From positions 83,858 through 147,857 of the forward strand of contig JQAY01000008.1 of NCBI GenBank assembly GCA_001436895.1: DNA of 64,000 nucleotides, written 5' to 3'. Both the position numbers and the translations under genes were made by a program. Origin of the DNA: Weissella confusa (GTDB lineage Bacteria > Bacillota > Bacilli > Lactobacillales > Lactobacillaceae). Each line of letters starts with the position of its first letter. The stretch's first letter is position 1. Of this stretch, positions 26,794 through 37,155 are shown piece after piece. The notes below the pieces were generated by a model. The model was not told where the DNA came from, made no database searches, and saw only the letters and a list, made by a program, of their open reading frames with translations.

Positions 26794-27385
26794 ACATATG
26801 CTGTGAAGCATAGAATGCTGAAATAATACCATGGGCGACACTGACGTTAATTGAACGCACGCTACCATACTGTGGGATGTAAATCATGGCATCAGCTGCG
26901 GCAATTAAGTCATCTGCTAAGCCAAGTTTTTCTTCACCAAATAGGAAAGCAGACTTCGTTGGGAATTGCACATCATACACTGATTGCGGATCGTAGCCAG
27001 GTGTATTATCCACGGCGTAAATGGTATAACCATCTGCGTGTAAGTTATCAAACAAAGCTTGATAGTCGGTCACACGGTGATGCTCAATGTGTTCGTAGTT
27101 TTGGGTGCCTAGTGACCCACGACGATCCCATTTCTTGATTCCTTCGGTTGAATCAGGAATCGCTGGGTTTTCGGGGTTTAGGAAAATGATTTTGCGCATA
27201 CCAAACGCATTGCTGTTACGTACGGCAGATGCTTTGTTGAAATCATGACTTAGGTTTTGCATGATGGTAATCATGTCGCCACGACGTTCGTCTAAGGCGG
27301 CTTTTATTTCGTCATCAGATTGACCTTTAAAAAAGTCCGTGACGTTACGGTAGTCGGCTGAGCGACTTAAATCGATATCTGACAT
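26792..27385 (-). CDS. TrmH/SpoU-family RNA methyltransferase
   Basis: A 197-residue SPOUT methyltransferase without an added N-terminal RNA-binding domain. The motifs NLSHDFNKASAVRNSNAFG, FLFGEEKLGL and IPQYGSVRSINVSVAHGI correspond to SpoU motifs 1-3. It is related to tRNA (Gm18) methyltransferase TrmH, but the target is not determined by sequence alone. GAGGA precedes the ATG. It is convergent with ndh and divergent from the ECF operon, where other Firmicutes often have rplQ. Confidence 0.85.
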   Translation of the reverse strand: MSDIDLSRSADYRNVTDFFKGQSDDEIKAALDERRGDMITIMQNLSHDFNKASAVRNSNAFGMRKIIFLNPENPAIPDSTEGIKKWDRRGSLGTQNYEHIEHHRVTDYQALFDNLHADGYTIYAVDNTPGYDPQSVYDVQFPTKSAFLFGEEKLGLADDLIAAADAMIYIPQYGSVRSINVSVAHGIISAFYASQHM

Positions 27386-27498
27386 ATGTAAATCCTCTCA
27401 AAACTATTGTACCCGACAAATTGCACCAAACGCCACAAAACATAGGTCGAGTTTGGTATTATGGTAAGTAGCAAAAAATAAGTAAGGGGGGCGTGAAC

Positions 27499-28341
27499 AT
27501 GACGCCAATTATCGAGTTGTCGCATGTGACGTACTCATATCCAAACAGCGAGACACCAGCCTTGAACGATCTCTCATTAACGATTAATCAAGGCGAGTGG
27601 ATTGCAATTATTGGACATAATGGGTCGGGTAAGTCGACCTTGGCAAAACTATTGAACTATTTGTTGGCGCCAACGGCAGGTGAAATTACGATTGCCGGTA
27701 CGCCAGTTAACGAAGATAATATGTGGACGATTCGCGACCTTGTGGGGATGGTCTTTCAAAATCCAGATAATCAATTTGTCGGCGCAACGGTGGCTGATGA
27801 TGTCGCATTTGGGATGGAAAACCGTGGGATTCCACGCGAGGAGATGGTGCCACGTGTCGCGGAAGCGCTTGAGAAGGTTGGCATGGCTAAGTTCGCGGAT
27901 CGCGAACCAGCGCGCCTATCTGGGGGTCAAAAGCAACGCGTTGCGATTGCATCCGTTCTTGCGATTCAACCACAAATCTTAATTCTGGACGAAGCAACAG
28001 CCATGCTTGATCCCAAGGGTCGTCGCGAAATGATTGCACTGGTACATGATTTGAAGCGTCAACTTGGTGATGCATTGACGGTTATTTCAATCACCCACGA
28101 TATCGAAGAAGCGGCGAGCGCTGACCGCGTTGTCGTGATTAACGACGGTGATTTGATGCAAACGGGTACGCCAGAGGATGTTTTTGCCAACGCTGAAAAG
28201 TTGCGTGAATTCGGTTTGGCGGTGCCTTTTGCAGAACAACTAAAGGAAAAGTTGCGTGAACGTGGAATTGATGTTCCCGACTCATACTTAACGACTGAAG
28301 GGATGGTGGATTGGCTATGGCAATCAATTTCAACCAAGTAG
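27499..28341 (+). CDS. ecfA1: ECF transporter ATPase EcfA1
   Basis: First of two ATPases of the energy-coupling factor module shared by vitamin S-components. 280 residues, Walker A GHNGSGKST near residue 40, Q-loop FQNPDNQF, signature [15 protein letters not shown], Walker B ILDEATAMLD. I prefer ATG 27499, seven bases after AAGGGGGG, over the GTG at 27493. It overlaps ecfA2 by 25 bases. Confidence 0.95.
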   Translation: MTPIIELSHVTYSYPNSETPALNDLSLTINQGEWIAIIGHNGSGKSTLAKLLNYLLAPTAGEITIAGTPVNEDNMWTIRDLVGMVFQNPDNQFVGATVADDVAFGMENRGIPREEMVPRVAEALEKVGMAKFADREPARLSGGQKQRVAIASVLAIQPQILILDEATAMLDPKGRREMIALVHDLKRQLGDALTVISITHDIEEAASADRVVVINDGDLMQTGTPEDVFANAEKLREFGLAVPFAEQLKEKLRERGIDVPDSYLTTEGMVDWLWQSISTK

Positions 28342-29180
28342 GTTTTACGTACCAATTAAACACGCCATTCGCGACGCCTGGTTTGCATGATGTTAACTTC
28401 ACCATGCCAGAAGGAAAGTTTACGGCGGTAATTGGTCACACTGGTTCAGGTAAGTCGACCATGGTGCAACACTTAGACGGCTTGGTAATTCCAACGGCTG
28501 GTGAAATTACGATTGGTGAACAGCGCATCGTGCCAACAACAAAGCCGAAAGAGCTGAACCAAATGCGTGCTCACGTAGGACTTGTTTTCCAATTCCCTGA
28601 AGCGCAATTGTTTGAACAAACCGTCTTGAAAGACGTAATGTTCGGCCCAAAGAACTTTGGTAAGTCGGAAGCTGAAGCGAAAGAAGCTGCCCAACGTGCC
28701 TTACGTACGGTGGGGATGGCTGAACGATTCGATGAGCGTTCACCGTTTGAATTGTCTGGTGGTCAAATGCGACGTGTCGCCATTGCTGGCGTTTTGGCAA
28801 TGGAACCGGACTTGTTGATTCTTGATGAGCCAACGGCCGGACTAGATCCAGCCGGGCAAGAAGAGCTGATGACGTTGTTTGCGCGTTTGCAAAAGGAACG
28901 TGACATGACGGTTATTTTGATTACGCACCAGATGGAGTATGTTGCCCAGTACGCTGATCACGTGGTCATTTTTGAAGGTGGAACTGTCGTGAAGGAAGGG
29001 ACGCCGACTGAAGTCTTTGCGGATGTTGATTGGCTTCATGAAAAGCAGCTTGATGTGCCGATTGCTAAGCAGTTTGCAGATCAACTTGCTGATAAGGGGT
29101 TGCAACTTGAGAATGTCTTGGATATTGACCAATTGGCTGATCAATTGGCCGCAAAATTAGGAGGGGAAGCGCATGTTTAA
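28317..29180 (+). CDS. ecfA2: ECF transporter ATPase EcfA2
   Basis: Second ATPase of the module, 287 residues, with Walker A GHTGSGKST, FQFPEAQLFEQTV at the Q-loop, signature LSGGQMRRVAIAGVL and Walker B ILDEPTAGLDP. The start lies inside ecfA1 and its stop overlaps the ecfT start by eight bases. The FPE..LFEQTV segment is typical of EcfA2 and its contact with EcfT. Confidence 0.95.
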   Translation: MAINFNQVGFTYQLNTPFATPGLHDVNFTMPEGKFTAVIGHTGSGKSTMVQHLDGLVIPTAGEITIGEQRIVPTTKPKELNQMRAHVGLVFQFPEAQLFEQTVLKDVMFGPKNFGKSEAEAKEAAQRALRTVGMAERFDERSPFELSGGQMRRVAIAGVLAMEPDLLILDEPTAGLDPAGQEELMTLFARLQKERDMTVILITHQMEYVAQYADHVVIFEGGTVVKEGTPTEVFADVDWLHEKQLDVPIAKQFADQLADKGLQLENVLDIDQLADQLAAKLGGEAHV

Positions 29181-29973
29181 TAACCTCTTGATTGGACGTT
29201 ATATGCCAGGTGAATCATGGGTTCACCGTTTGGATGCCCGCACAAAGTTAGTCTTAAGTATCGCGTTTATTTTTGTGATTTTCTTTGCCAATAATGTGGC
29301 TGGCTATGTTGTGGCAGCAATCTTCACATTGATGGCCATTACCCTAACTGGATTGGGTGTGGGTGTCTTCTTGCGCGGTGTACGACCATTGTTGTTCTTG
29401 ATGTTTATCACAACGCTTTTGCAATTATTCTTTGTTCAAACTGGTCACGTGCTCTGGCACTGGTGGATTATCACGATTACCACGGACGGTGTGATTAACA
29501 GTATCGAAGTGTTCGTGCGTTTCGTCTTGATTATCATGTTTTCAACCATTTTGACACTCACAACACAACCACTAGCAGTTGCGGACGCAATGGAGAATTT
29601 GCTGGCACCTTTGAAGAAGGTAGGCTTCCCCGTTGCTGAATTGGCGTTGATGCTATCAATTGCACTGCGTTTTGTGCCAACGTTGATGGATGAAGCTGAG
29701 ACGATTATGAATGCGCAACGTGCGCGTGGCGTCGAGTTTAACGAAGGTAACATCGTTAGTCGCATTAAGGCGTTTGTACCATTGCTAATTCCATTGTTCA
29801 TTAATGCGATTAAGCGCGCAATTGAACTTGGGGATGCCATGGAAGCCCGTGGTTACCGTGGTGGTGATCACCGAACGAAGTACCGTGTTTTGACTTGGGG
29901 CAAGCAAGATACGGTTGCAGTCATTGGATTTATCGTATTTGCCGTTGTCTTAATTGCAACGCGCTGGATTTAG
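29173..29973 (+). CDS. ecfT: ECF transporter transmembrane protein EcfT
   Basis: A 266-residue scaffold protein that couples EcfA1A2 to S-components. It has several hydrophobic helices and the two cytoplasmic coupling-helix motifs with Ala-Arg-Gly: AQRARGVEF near residue 180 and AMEARGYRGG near 226. truA follows 14 bases later. This module probably serves several S-components, including the one at 9345-9866. Confidence 0.94.
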   Translation: MFNNLLIGRYMPGESWVHRLDARTKLVLSIAFIFVIFFANNVAGYVVAAIFTLMAITLTGLGVGVFLRGVRPLLFLMFITTLLQLFFVQTGHVLWHWWIITITTDGVINSIEVFVRFVLIIMFSTILTLTTQPLAVADAMENLLAPLKKVGFPVAELALMLSIALRFVPTLMDEAETIMNAQRARGVEFNEGNIVSRIKAFVPLLIPLFINAIKRAIELGDAMEARGYRGGDHRTKYRVLTWGKQDTVAVIGFIVFAVVLIATRWI

Positions 29974-29987
29974 AAAGAAGAGAAGAG

Positions 29988-30737
29988 ATGCCACGATACA
30001 AAGCAACAATTTCGTATGATGGCACAGAATTTTATGGTTGGCAGGTTCAGCCTGGCAAGCGAACTGTGCAACTTGAGATGGAAAAAGTCGTTAACAAGAT
30101 GGCTAAAGATCCGACCGAGCATATTCGTGTCCAAGGATCAGGGCGTACTGATGCGCGCGTTCACGCTAAGGGGCAAGTCGTACATTTTGATTTGCCTTTT
30201 GATATTCCGAACGAAGCGGTGCGTAAGGGTCTTTCAACGATGCTCCCTTATGACATTGGTATCAAGTCAGTTGAAAAGGTGGATGAGTCTTTCCACGCAC
30301 AATTTAGCGCCCACAACAAGACGTACCTATATCGTCTTTCAACGACTGAATTCATCGATCCGTTTAAGCGTAACTACACTGGTCACTGGCACCGTCGTAT
30401 CGATACGAGCTTGATGCAGCAAGCCATCGGCGATTATGTTGGTGAACATGATTGGTTGAGTTTTGTGGCCTCGGGGTTCCAACAAAAAACGACAGTCCGC
30501 ACGGTTTACTCCGCTAAGATGTGGGAGAAGCCGGAAGAAGATGAAATTTGGTTTGAGTTCTCAGGTAATGGGTTCTTGTACAATCAAATTCGTATCATGG
30601 TCGGCGTGTTGTTGGAGATTGGTAATGGCTCACGGCCAGTGGATGATATTCAACGCTTATTTGCGGTGAAGGATCGTCAACAAGCGCGATTCACGGCCCC
30701 AGCTCAAGGTCTTTACTTGATGTCGGTTGATTATTAA
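29988..30737 (+). CDS. truA: tRNA pseudouridine synthase A
   Basis: Makes pseudouridine 38-40 in the tRNA anticodon arm. The 249-residue protein has the catalytic aspartate in GSGRTDARVHAKGQ near residue 52, plus YDGTEFYGWQ at the N-terminus and GNGFLYNQIRIMVG near 200. ATG 29988 follows AGAAGAG. The conserved ecfA1-ecfA2-ecfT-truA-rplM-rpsI order holds. Confidence 0.95.
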   Translation: MPRYKATISYDGTEFYGWQVQPGKRTVQLEMEKVVNKMAKDPTEHIRVQGSGRTDARVHAKGQVVHFDLPFDIPNEAVRKGLSTMLPYDIGIKSVEKVDESFHAQFSAHNKTYLYRLSTTEFIDPFKRNYTGHWHRRIDTSLMQQAIGDYVGEHDWLSFVASGFQQKTTVRTVYSAKMWEKPEEDEIWFEFSGNGFLYNQIRIMVGVLLEIGNGSRPVDDIQRLFAVKDRQQARFTAPAQGLYLMSVDY

Positions 30738-30787
30738 TCAGATTGGCCAAAAACTAACGAATTTGCTAAATCCGAGGGCTATTGCCG

Positions 30788-30900
30788 TTGACGTTTGGTC
30801 AGAAAAAAGGTAAGATAAATCTCGGTATTGTTTACCACACCGCAATGGGAATGTCCTGGTACGACTTTTTTAATTATTGGTAAAGTAAACAAACAGAATA
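30788..30900 (+). promoter_or_regulatory. promoter and probable L13 leader before rplM
   Basis: TTGACG (30788-30793), 17-base spacer, TAAGAT (30811-30816). The leader after it, with ACCGCAATGGGAATGTC and GGTACGAC (30839-30866), resembles the Firmicutes L13 leader from memory. No covariance check was possible. Confidence 0.5.
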
Positions 30901-30915
30901 TTGGAGGAATTTTCC

Positions 30916-31359
30916 ATGCGTACAACTTATATGGCAAAGCCAGGTGAGATCGATCGCAAGTGGTACGTCATCGATGCAACTGATATTGCATTGGGACGTT
31001 TGTCAACTGTCGTAGCATCAATCTTGCGTGGTAAGAACAAGCCTACTTTCACGCCTAACGTCGACACTGGTGATAACGTTATCGTTATCAACGCCGAAAA
31101 GGTCGCTTTGACGGGTAAGAAGGCTACGGACAAGATTTACTACCACCACTCAAACCACCCAGGTGGTTTGAAGGAGCGTCAAGCTGGTGACTTGCGAGAG
31201 AAGAACCCACAACGTTTGATCGAGCTTTCAGTTCACGGCATGTTGCCAAAGGGTACTCTTGGTCGCCAACAAGGTTTGAAGTTGCACGTGTTTGCTGGTT
31301 CAGAGCACACACACGCAGCACAAAACCCTGAAGTGTTGGATATCACTAACCTTATTTAA
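30916..31359 (+). CDS. rplM: 50S ribosomal protein L13
   Basis: A 147-residue protein with [29 protein letters not shown] and HPGGLK motifs, and the [12 protein letters not shown] segment. The ATG at 30916 follows TTGGAGGAA; an upstream in-frame start lies at the ribosome site itself. Cotranscribed with rpsI. Confidence 0.97.
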   Translation: MRTTYMAKPGEIDRKWYVIDATDIALGRLSTVVASILRGKNKPTFTPNVDTGDNVIVINAEKVALTGKKATDKIYYHHSNHPGGLKERQAGDLREKNPQRLIELSVHGMLPKGTLGRQQGLKLHVFAGSEHTHAAQNPEVLDITNLI

Positions 31360-31384
31360 TTTAACGAAAGGAGAATAGTTAATT

Positions 31385-31777
31385 ATGGCTCAAGTACAAT
31401 ACTACGGAACTGGCCGTCGTAAGAACTCTGTTGCCCGCGTACGTTTGGTACCTGGTAACGGTGCAATCACGATCAACGGTCGTTCAGCTGAACAATACAT
31501 TCCTTTCGCTAACTTGCGTGAGGTTATGGTACAACCATTCAACGTTACTGAAACTCTAGGAAACTACGATGTTTTGGTTAACGTAAACGGTGGTGGTTTC
31601 TCAGGTCAATCTGGTGCCATCCGTCACGGTATCTCACGTGCTTTGTTGCAAGTGGATCCTGACTTCCGTGCAGCTTTGAAGAAGGCTGGATTGTTGACTC
31701 GTGACGCTCGTATGAAGGAGCGTAAGAAGCCAGGTTTGAAGAAGGCCCGTAAGGCTTCACAATTCTCAAAGCGTTAA
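31385..31777 (+). CDS. rpsI: 30S ribosomal protein S9
   Basis: A 130-residue protein with [16 protein letters not shown] at the N-terminus and the basic C-terminal tail ending [11 protein letters not shown] that reaches the P-site tRNA. GAAAGGAG precedes the ATG. Confidence 0.97.
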   Translation: MAQVQYYGTGRRKNSVARVRLVPGNGAITINGRSAEQYIPFANLREVMVQPFNVTETLGNYDVLVNVNGGGFSGQSGAIRHGISRALLQVDPDFRAALKKAGLLTRDARMKERKKPGLKKARKASQFSKR

Positions 31778-31823
31778 TCTTTCGATTTTCACTTTCTGGA
31801 TTGGAAACGAATCCAAAAACAAA

Positions 31824-31862
31824 AAACGCGTTTGCAATTTCGATTGCGAACGCGTTTTTTGT
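31824..31862 (+). terminator. terminator of rplM-rpsI
   Basis: AAAACGCGTTTGCAAT pairs with ATTGCGAACGCGTTTT around TTCG, then T-run. Confidence 0.92.
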
Positions 31863-31933
31863 TGCATTCTTGACGATTATCATGAAAACATGAAAAGTCT
31901 GAAATATAAGACTTATTATTTGGAGGACTAATT

Positions 31934-31969
31934 GTGAAGGAATATACTTACTGTGTCAGATGGAGATAA
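31934..31969 (+). CDS. possible 11-residue leader ORF
   Basis: A GTG seven bases after TGGAGG opens a frame of 11 codons ending TAA at 31967-31969, in the 5' leader of the DUF805 gene. Followed directly by a second AAGGGAG and a seven-codon ORF (31986-32009). Confidence 0.25.
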   Translation: MKEYTYCVRWR

Positions 31970-32029
31970 GGGAGTTTCCACCTTGATGATCAAAACTATT
32001 CGTTTTTAGATTGTTGGAGGGGTTTAACA

Positions 32030-32488
32030 ATGACGACTATGACAGCAGCATTCCAAGGGTTTTGGAAGCACATCTTTGACTTTAAGGGTCGCACAACGCG
32101 TAAGGATTATTTCTTGAATGTGTTGTGGCAGGCCGTTTGGCTTGGAATGATTGCGTTGCTTTTGGCACTATTCAGCAACAACTTATTGGTACATCTTTCA
32201 GCGAGTGTAGATAACACAGGTCTCACAGCTGTTGGCGTATTGTTCTTTGTATCAGTACTTGCCATTGCAGTACCATCACTTTCATTGATGGTACGACGTT
32301 TCAACGACATCGGCCTTAATTATTGGGGCTGGAAGATGATTGTTGTGGTACTAGGGTTGTCGCTTATGCCATTCGGCCACAGTGTAACTTGGGTTCACTA
32401 CGCCGTGAGTGCAGTTATCTTCGTTCTAGCTTTGGTTGGAACAGATGGCTTGAAGAACGTGCCAATTATTGGCGGTCGAATTAAGTAA
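32030..32488 (+). CDS. DUF805 membrane protein
   Basis: A 152-residue protein with four hydrophobic segments. The motif FDFKGRTTRKDYFLN near residue 17 and MVRRFNDIGLNYWGW near 87 are typical of DUF805, a family of unknown function found next to varied genes. GGAGGGG precedes the ATG. It is monocistronic between terminators; the leader has two tiny ORFs each with a ribosome site. Confidence 0.82.
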   Translation: MTTMTAAFQGFWKHIFDFKGRTTRKDYFLNVLWQAVWLGMIALLLALFSNNLLVHLSASVDNTGLTAVGVLFFVSVLAIAVPSLSLMVRRFNDIGLNYWGWKMIVVVLGLSLMPFGHSVTWVHYAVSAVIFVLALVGTDGLKNVPIIGGRIK

Positions 32489-32503
32489 AACCAATGACGT
32501 AGG

Positions 32504-32541
32504 AAGTGGTGACGACAAATGAGTTGTCATCACTTTTTTTG
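32504..32541 (+). terminator. terminator of DUF805 gene
   Basis: AAGTGGTGACGACAA with TTGTCATCACTT (one G-U pair and a short bulge), then seven T. Confidence 0.75.
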
Positions 32542-32814
32542 TTTTGTTTGTGAACTTGATGAATGTTGTAAAAATGAATAAAAAATACAAAACCAATTAA
32601 TTTGTAATTAATAACTCAAGTTGCATGTGGGTTGATATTGCTAGAATTAAGGGGTGAGTAGTTTTTCATTAGATATTGGTTAACGATATAAATGAAATGG
32701 GAGTGGTCTGTCTTTGGCTTGTGAAAAAATTGACAGGGTATTTGATTTGGCGTTAAGGTCTATCCCTAGAACCAAGGCCTTGGGGATTATCAAATAGAAT
32801 ATGGGGACATTGTT
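32542..32814 (+). promoter_or_regulatory. leader region of dextransucrase
   Basis: No gene seen. TGCTAGAAT (32639-32647) is an extended -10 candidate, giving a leader of about 160 bases. A perfect 12-base palindrome CCAAGGCCTTGG lies at 32772-32783, 31 bases before the start codon. Confidence 0.4.
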
Positions 32815-35800
32815 TTGGAATACGACACAACGAAGTTTAGAAAAAAGATGTACAAGGCAGGTAAGTTTTGGGTAGCAGCCGGTGCCATGTTTATCGGGAT
32901 GATTATGGCTGGACCGGTTCAAGCTGATCAAACAACCCTGCAGCCGACGGAATCGGTCGAGGTCACACAGAATGAAACGACAACAGATAGTCAGGCACCT
33001 GATAGTGTTACTAGTCTGAGTGATTCTACAGTGGTTGGACAGTCATCGATGGCGTCAGTTGATAGTAACAATGTGGCCATATCATCATCGGCTAGTGAGG
33101 TATCATCACAAACTAGTTCAGTGTCATCAGCAGTAGCAAGCTCCGCCACGATGTTGTCTGCCGCTAGTTCGGCGTCAGCATCAATCGCCGCAACTACCAC
33201 TGATGGTTATCATGATGAAGGTGGCAACTGGGTTTACTACCGTGATGGTAAAAAGCTAACGGGACGCCAACTGATTGACACGTTTAACGTCTACTTCGAC
33301 AAAGATGGCCACCAAGTGAAAGGTGATTGGCGAGAAACTGATGGCAAGCAAGCTTACTACGATGGTCAAGAAGGACGTGCACTAACTGAGACGCAAGTAG
33401 TCGACGGGGTTGTGCGTGGCTTTGATACCGACGGCTATGAAATCACAAATGGTTTTGGTCAAACATCAAACCGAGACACGTACTATTTTGACAATGACGG
33501 GAATTACGTCACTGGTATTCAAGTGATTGATGGCCAAACGTATAATTTCGATGACCAAGGTCGCATGCTAAAAGGTATTGCGGCTGAAGTAAACGGAACG
33601 ATGATGTACTTTGATGATCAGACAGGTGTGGCGACACCGACGTCTGATCCTAAATTTAGCCCTGAATTGGAACCGGTACCAACCAGGAATGCGCAACACA
33701 ATGCAGCGCATGGGACAACGCCTGAAGACTTTGACAACATGGCGGGCTATTTGACAGCTGATACATGGTATCGTCCAAATGATATTTTGGATAACGGTGT
33801 AACGTGGCGTGAATCGACGCCGACCGAGTACCGTCCATTGATTGAAACGTGGTGGCCAACGAAGCAAACGCAAGCAGATTATGTGAATTACATGAATGAT
33901 GCCTTGCAGGTATCAACTAAGTCTGTAAGTGCAGCCGATTCGGAAGCTACCCTGACCGCTGCAGCTGATGCCATTCAAGCGGCTATTGAGCGTCAGATTA
34001 CGGTCAAGCAATCAACGGACTGGCTACATGAATTGATGGCAGCATTCGTTGCCACGCAACCGCAATGGAATAAGAGTAGTGAAGACGAAAATGATGATCA
34101 CTTACAAGGTGGTGCGCTGTCATTTGAAAATAATTCAGATACAGATGCTAACTCCGATTACCGTTTGATGAACCGTACGCCAACTAATCAAACTGGCGAC
34201 CGTTTGTATCACATTGATGATTCATTGGGCGGTTACGAATTACTATTAGCTAATGACGTGGATAACTCAAATCCGCAGGTACAAGCTGAGCAACTTAACT
34301 GGCTATACTATTTGATGAATTTTGGTTCAATCACGGCTAACGATCCGGATGCAAATTTTGATGCCATTCGTGTTGACGCTGTCGATAACGTTGATGCTGA
34401 CCTATTGCAATTGGCCGCACAATATTTCCGTGAAGCGTACGGTATGGCGACGAATGATGCAACATCAAATCAGCACTTGTCAATTTTGGAAGATTGGAGT
34501 CATAACGACCCAGCCTACATGAATGACCACGGTAACGACCAATTGACGATGGATGATTACATGCATACCCAATTGATTTGGTCATTAACAAAGTCAGATG
34601 CACAACGTGGCAAGATGGATCGCTTCTTGGATTTCTACTTAACAAATCGCGCTAATGACAACACTGAAAACGAAGCTCAGCCTAGTTACTCGTTTGTGCG
34701 TGCTCACGACAGTGAAGTACAAACGGTGATTGCTGAAATTGTGACTAAGTTGCACCCTGAAGCCGGTAATGGGTTGATGCCGACCCAGGCTCAGATGGAT
34801 GAAGCGTTTAAGATTTACAATGCTGATCAAAAGAAGGCGGTTAAGGAATACACGCACTACAACATGCCGTCTGCTTACGCGATGTTGCTGACGAATAAAG
34901 ATGTGATTCCACGCGTGTACTATGGTGATTTGTACACAGACGATGGTCAATACATGGCTACTAAGTCACCATACTTTGATGCCATTGATGCCTTGTTGAA
35001 AGCACGTACCAAGTATGTGGCTGGTGGACAAACCATGGCGGTCGACAAGAATGATGTCCTGACGAGTGTTCGTTTTGGTAAGGGGGCGATGACGGTTAAC
35101 GATGCTGGAACCGCTGAAACCCGTACGGAAGGTGTCGGATTGATTATCAGTAATAATCACGATTTGAAGATGGCTGATAGTGACCAGGTTGTTTTGCACA
35201 TGGGAATCGCGCACGCGAACCAAGCATTCCGTGCCGTTATTATGACAACGGCAACTGGTTTGGCAGTTTACAACGATGATAACGCGCCAATTCGTTACAC
35301 GGATGCGAATGGTGATTTGATTTTCACAAACAAAGACGTTTACGGTGTCCTGAATCCACAAGTATCAGGGTTCTTGGCAATGTGGGTACCCGTTGGCGCT
35401 AGCGCAACACAAGATGCCCGAACAGCTGCAAGCAGCGAAGCGACGACTGATGGATCAGCTTACCATTCAAATGCTGCGCTAGATAGCCAGGTGATTTTTG
35501 AAGGATTCTCAAACTTCCAAGCGATGCCAACGACTCACGATGAATACACAAATGTCGTTTTGGCTAAGCATGCCGATCTGTTGACTGATTGGGGCGTAAC
35601 ATCAGTTCAATTGGCACCACAATATCGTTCATCAACGGACGGCACATTCTTGGATTCAATTATTCAAAACGGATATGCCTTTACGGACCGCTATGACCTG
35701 GGATTTGGAACGCCAACTAAGTACGGTGATGACAATGATTTGCGTGATGTGATTAAGGCACTCCACGCAAATGGTATTCAAGTGATGGCTGACTTTGTGC

Positions 35801-37053
35801 CGGACCAGCTTTACGCCTTGCCAGGCAAGGAATTGGTTCAAGTAACTCGAACGAATAATATGGGTGAACCAGACAAGAATTCAGAAATCCAACACTTGAT
35901 GTATGTCACAAGCACTCGTGGTGGTGGTGAGTACCAAAAGCAATATGGTGGTGAGTTCTTGACTAAGTTGCGTGAATTGTACCCTGATTTGTTTACGACA
36001 AACCAAGTTTCAACGGGTAAGCCGATTGATGACTCAGTGAAGATTAAAGAATGGTCCGCTAAGTATCTTAATGGTACGGCAATCCAAGGCCGTGGCGCGG
36101 GCTATGTGCTACGTGACGCAGGTAATAATAGCTATTATCGCGTAACGGCTAATACGGGTAACACGAATTTGCCGAACCAAATGCTAGGCAAGCCTGTGAT
36201 GACTGGTTTCCACAAGTTAGCGGATGGTTATCACTTCGAAACACTGAGCGGGTCAGCGGCAACAGATGCGTTTATCAAGGATGACAATGGTGAGTTGTAC
36301 TACTTTGATGAGAATGGTGTAATGGTCACAGGCAAGCAAACCCGCCATGGTAGTCAATACTTCTTCTTGCCAAATGGTATTGCGTTGACGGATGCGTTTG
36401 TTGAGGCTGAAGATGGGAACATGCAATACTACGATAAGAACGGTAAGCTGGTCGTTAATCAATATGTGACTGATCACCAAGCAAATGCATTCCGCGTGGA
36501 TGCTGATGGGAATGTGATTCGAAGCCAAGCTTTGACGGTTGATGGTAATGATCAATACTTTGGTTCGAATGGTGTCCAAGCGAAGGCCCAATTAGTGCGT
36601 GATGCCAACGGTCAGGCTCATTACTATGCGGCTGGTAATGGAAATATGATTAAGCGCCAATTTATTTTGGATACAGATGGCCACTGGTTGTACGCTGACC
36701 AAAATGGTAATCTCGCGCGTGGTATGACGACAATTAACCAAGATACGCTGTACTTTGATGATCAAAATCACCAAGTGAAGGATGACTTTGTTTATGATGC
36801 TGATGGGGTGCACTACTTCAACGGAACCAATGGCGCCGAGGTCAAAAGTGATTATGCTTATCACAATGGTAAGTGGTATTACTTTGACGAGAATGGTCGC
36901 ATGGTGACTGGTTTGCAAACGATTAACGGTGAACTACGTTACTTTGGTGCTGATGGTTCACAATTAAAGGGTGGTCAAGCAACCAATCAAGAGACGCACC
37001 AAACGTTTGTGTTTGATGAGACAAATGGATCTGGTCAGTTAGTGACGATTTAA
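32815..37053 (+). CDS. dextransucrase (GH70 glucansucrase)
   Basis: Secreted enzyme that polymerises glucose from sucrose into alpha-1,6 glucan. 1412 residues. Order: KxYKxGKxW signal peptide (KMYKAGKFW), Ser/Thr-rich variable region (about 40-130), N-terminal glucan-binding repeats (about 135-275), circularly permuted GH70 catalytic core, and C-terminal YYFD-type repeats (about 1135-1410). Catalytic nucleophile Asp521 (IRVDAVDN), acid/base Glu559 (ILEDWSH) and stabiliser Asp632 (RAHDSEVQ). The SEVQTVIA sequence after the stabiliser fits dextran-forming enzymes. The start is a TTG at 32815 seven bases after GGGGA; no in-frame ATG precedes the signal motif. Length and motifs agree with Weissella dextransucrases. 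Confidence 0.93.
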   Translation: MEYDTTKFRKKMYKAGKFWVAAGAMFIGMIMAGPVQADQTTLQPTESVEVTQNETTTDSQAPDSVTSLSDSTVVGQSSMASVDSNNVAISSSASEVSSQTSSVSSAVASSATMLSAASSASASIAATTTDGYHDEGGNWVYYRDGKKLTGRQLIDTFNVYFDKDGHQVKGDWRETDGKQAYYDGQEGRALTETQVVDGVVRGFDTDGYEITNGFGQTSNRDTYYFDNDGNYVTGIQVIDGQTYNFDDQGRMLKGIAAEVNGTMMYFDDQTGVATPTSDPKFSPELEPVPTRNAQHNAAHGTTPEDFDNMAGYLTADTWYRPNDILDNGVTWRESTPTEYRPLIETWWPTKQTQADYVNYMNDALQVSTKSVSAADSEATLTAAADAIQAAIERQITVKQSTDWLHELMAAFVATQPQWNKSSEDENDDHLQGGALSFENNSDTDANSDYRLMNRTPTNQTGDRLYHIDDSLGGYELLLANDVDNSNPQVQAEQLNWLYYLMNFGSITANDPDANFDAIRVDAVDNVDADLLQLAAQYFREAYGMATNDATSNQHLSILEDWSHNDPAYMNDHGNDQLTMDDYMHTQLIWSLTKSDAQRGKMDRFLDFYLTNRANDNTENEAQPSYSFVRAHDSEVQTVIAEIVTKLHPEAGNGLMPTQAQMDEAFKIYNADQKKAVKEYTHYNMPSAYAMLLTNKDVIPRVYYGDLYTDDGQYMATKSPYFDAIDALLKARTKYVAGGQTMAVDKNDVLTSVRFGKGAMTVNDAGTAETRTEGVGLIISNNHDLKMADSDQVVLHMGIAHANQAFRAVIMTTATGLAVYNDDNAPIRYTDANGDLIFTNKDVYGVLNPQVSGFLAMWVPVGASATQDARTAASSEATTDGSAYHSNAALDSQVIFEGFSNFQAMPTTHDEYTNVVLAKHADLLTDWGVTSVQLAPQYRSSTDGTFLDSIIQNGYAFTDRYDLGFGTPTKYGDDNDLRDVIKALHANGIQVMADFVPDQLYALPGKELVQVTRTNNMGEPDKNSEIQHLMYVTSTRGGGEYQKQYGGEFLTKLRELYPDLFTTNQVSTGKPIDDSVKIKEWSAKYLNGTAIQGRGAGYVLRDAGNNSYYRVTANTGNTNLPNQMLGKPVMTGFHKLADGYHFETLSGSAATDAFIKDDNGELYYFDENGVMVTGKQTRHGSQYFFLPNGIALTDAFVEAEDGNMQYYDKNGKLVVNQYVTDHQANAFRVDADGNVIRSQALTVDGNDQYFGSNGVQAKAQLVRDANGQAHYYAAGNGNMIKRQFILDTDGHWLYADQNGNLARGMTTINQDTLYFDDQNHQVKDDFVYDADGVHYFNGTNGAEVKSDYAYHNGKWYYFDENGRMVTGLQTINGELRYFGADGSQLKGGQATNQETHQTFVFDETNGSGQLVTI

Positions 37054-37063
37054 GATTTACGAG

Positions 37064-37092
37064 AAAAGACAGTTGTAAAGCTGTCTTTTTTT
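37064..37092 (+). terminator. dextransucrase terminator
   Basis: AAAAGACAG with CTGTCTTTT, then further T. Confidence 0.85.
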
Positions 37093-37155
37093 GTTGCAGA
37101 GTGGTGTTATGCTGGTAAATGCGGTAAAGTGGTTACTTTATGAGGTGTTTTTGAG

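Noticed and set aside
34639..36918. Several 100-130 residue minus-strand frames inside dextransucrase
   Set aside because: They arise from the repeated biased codons of the plus-strand gene; no ribosome sites or recognisable products.
36253..37030. CRISPR-like tandem repeats
   Set aside because: These are protein-level glucan-binding repeats of dextransucrase; DNA copies are diverged and in frame.
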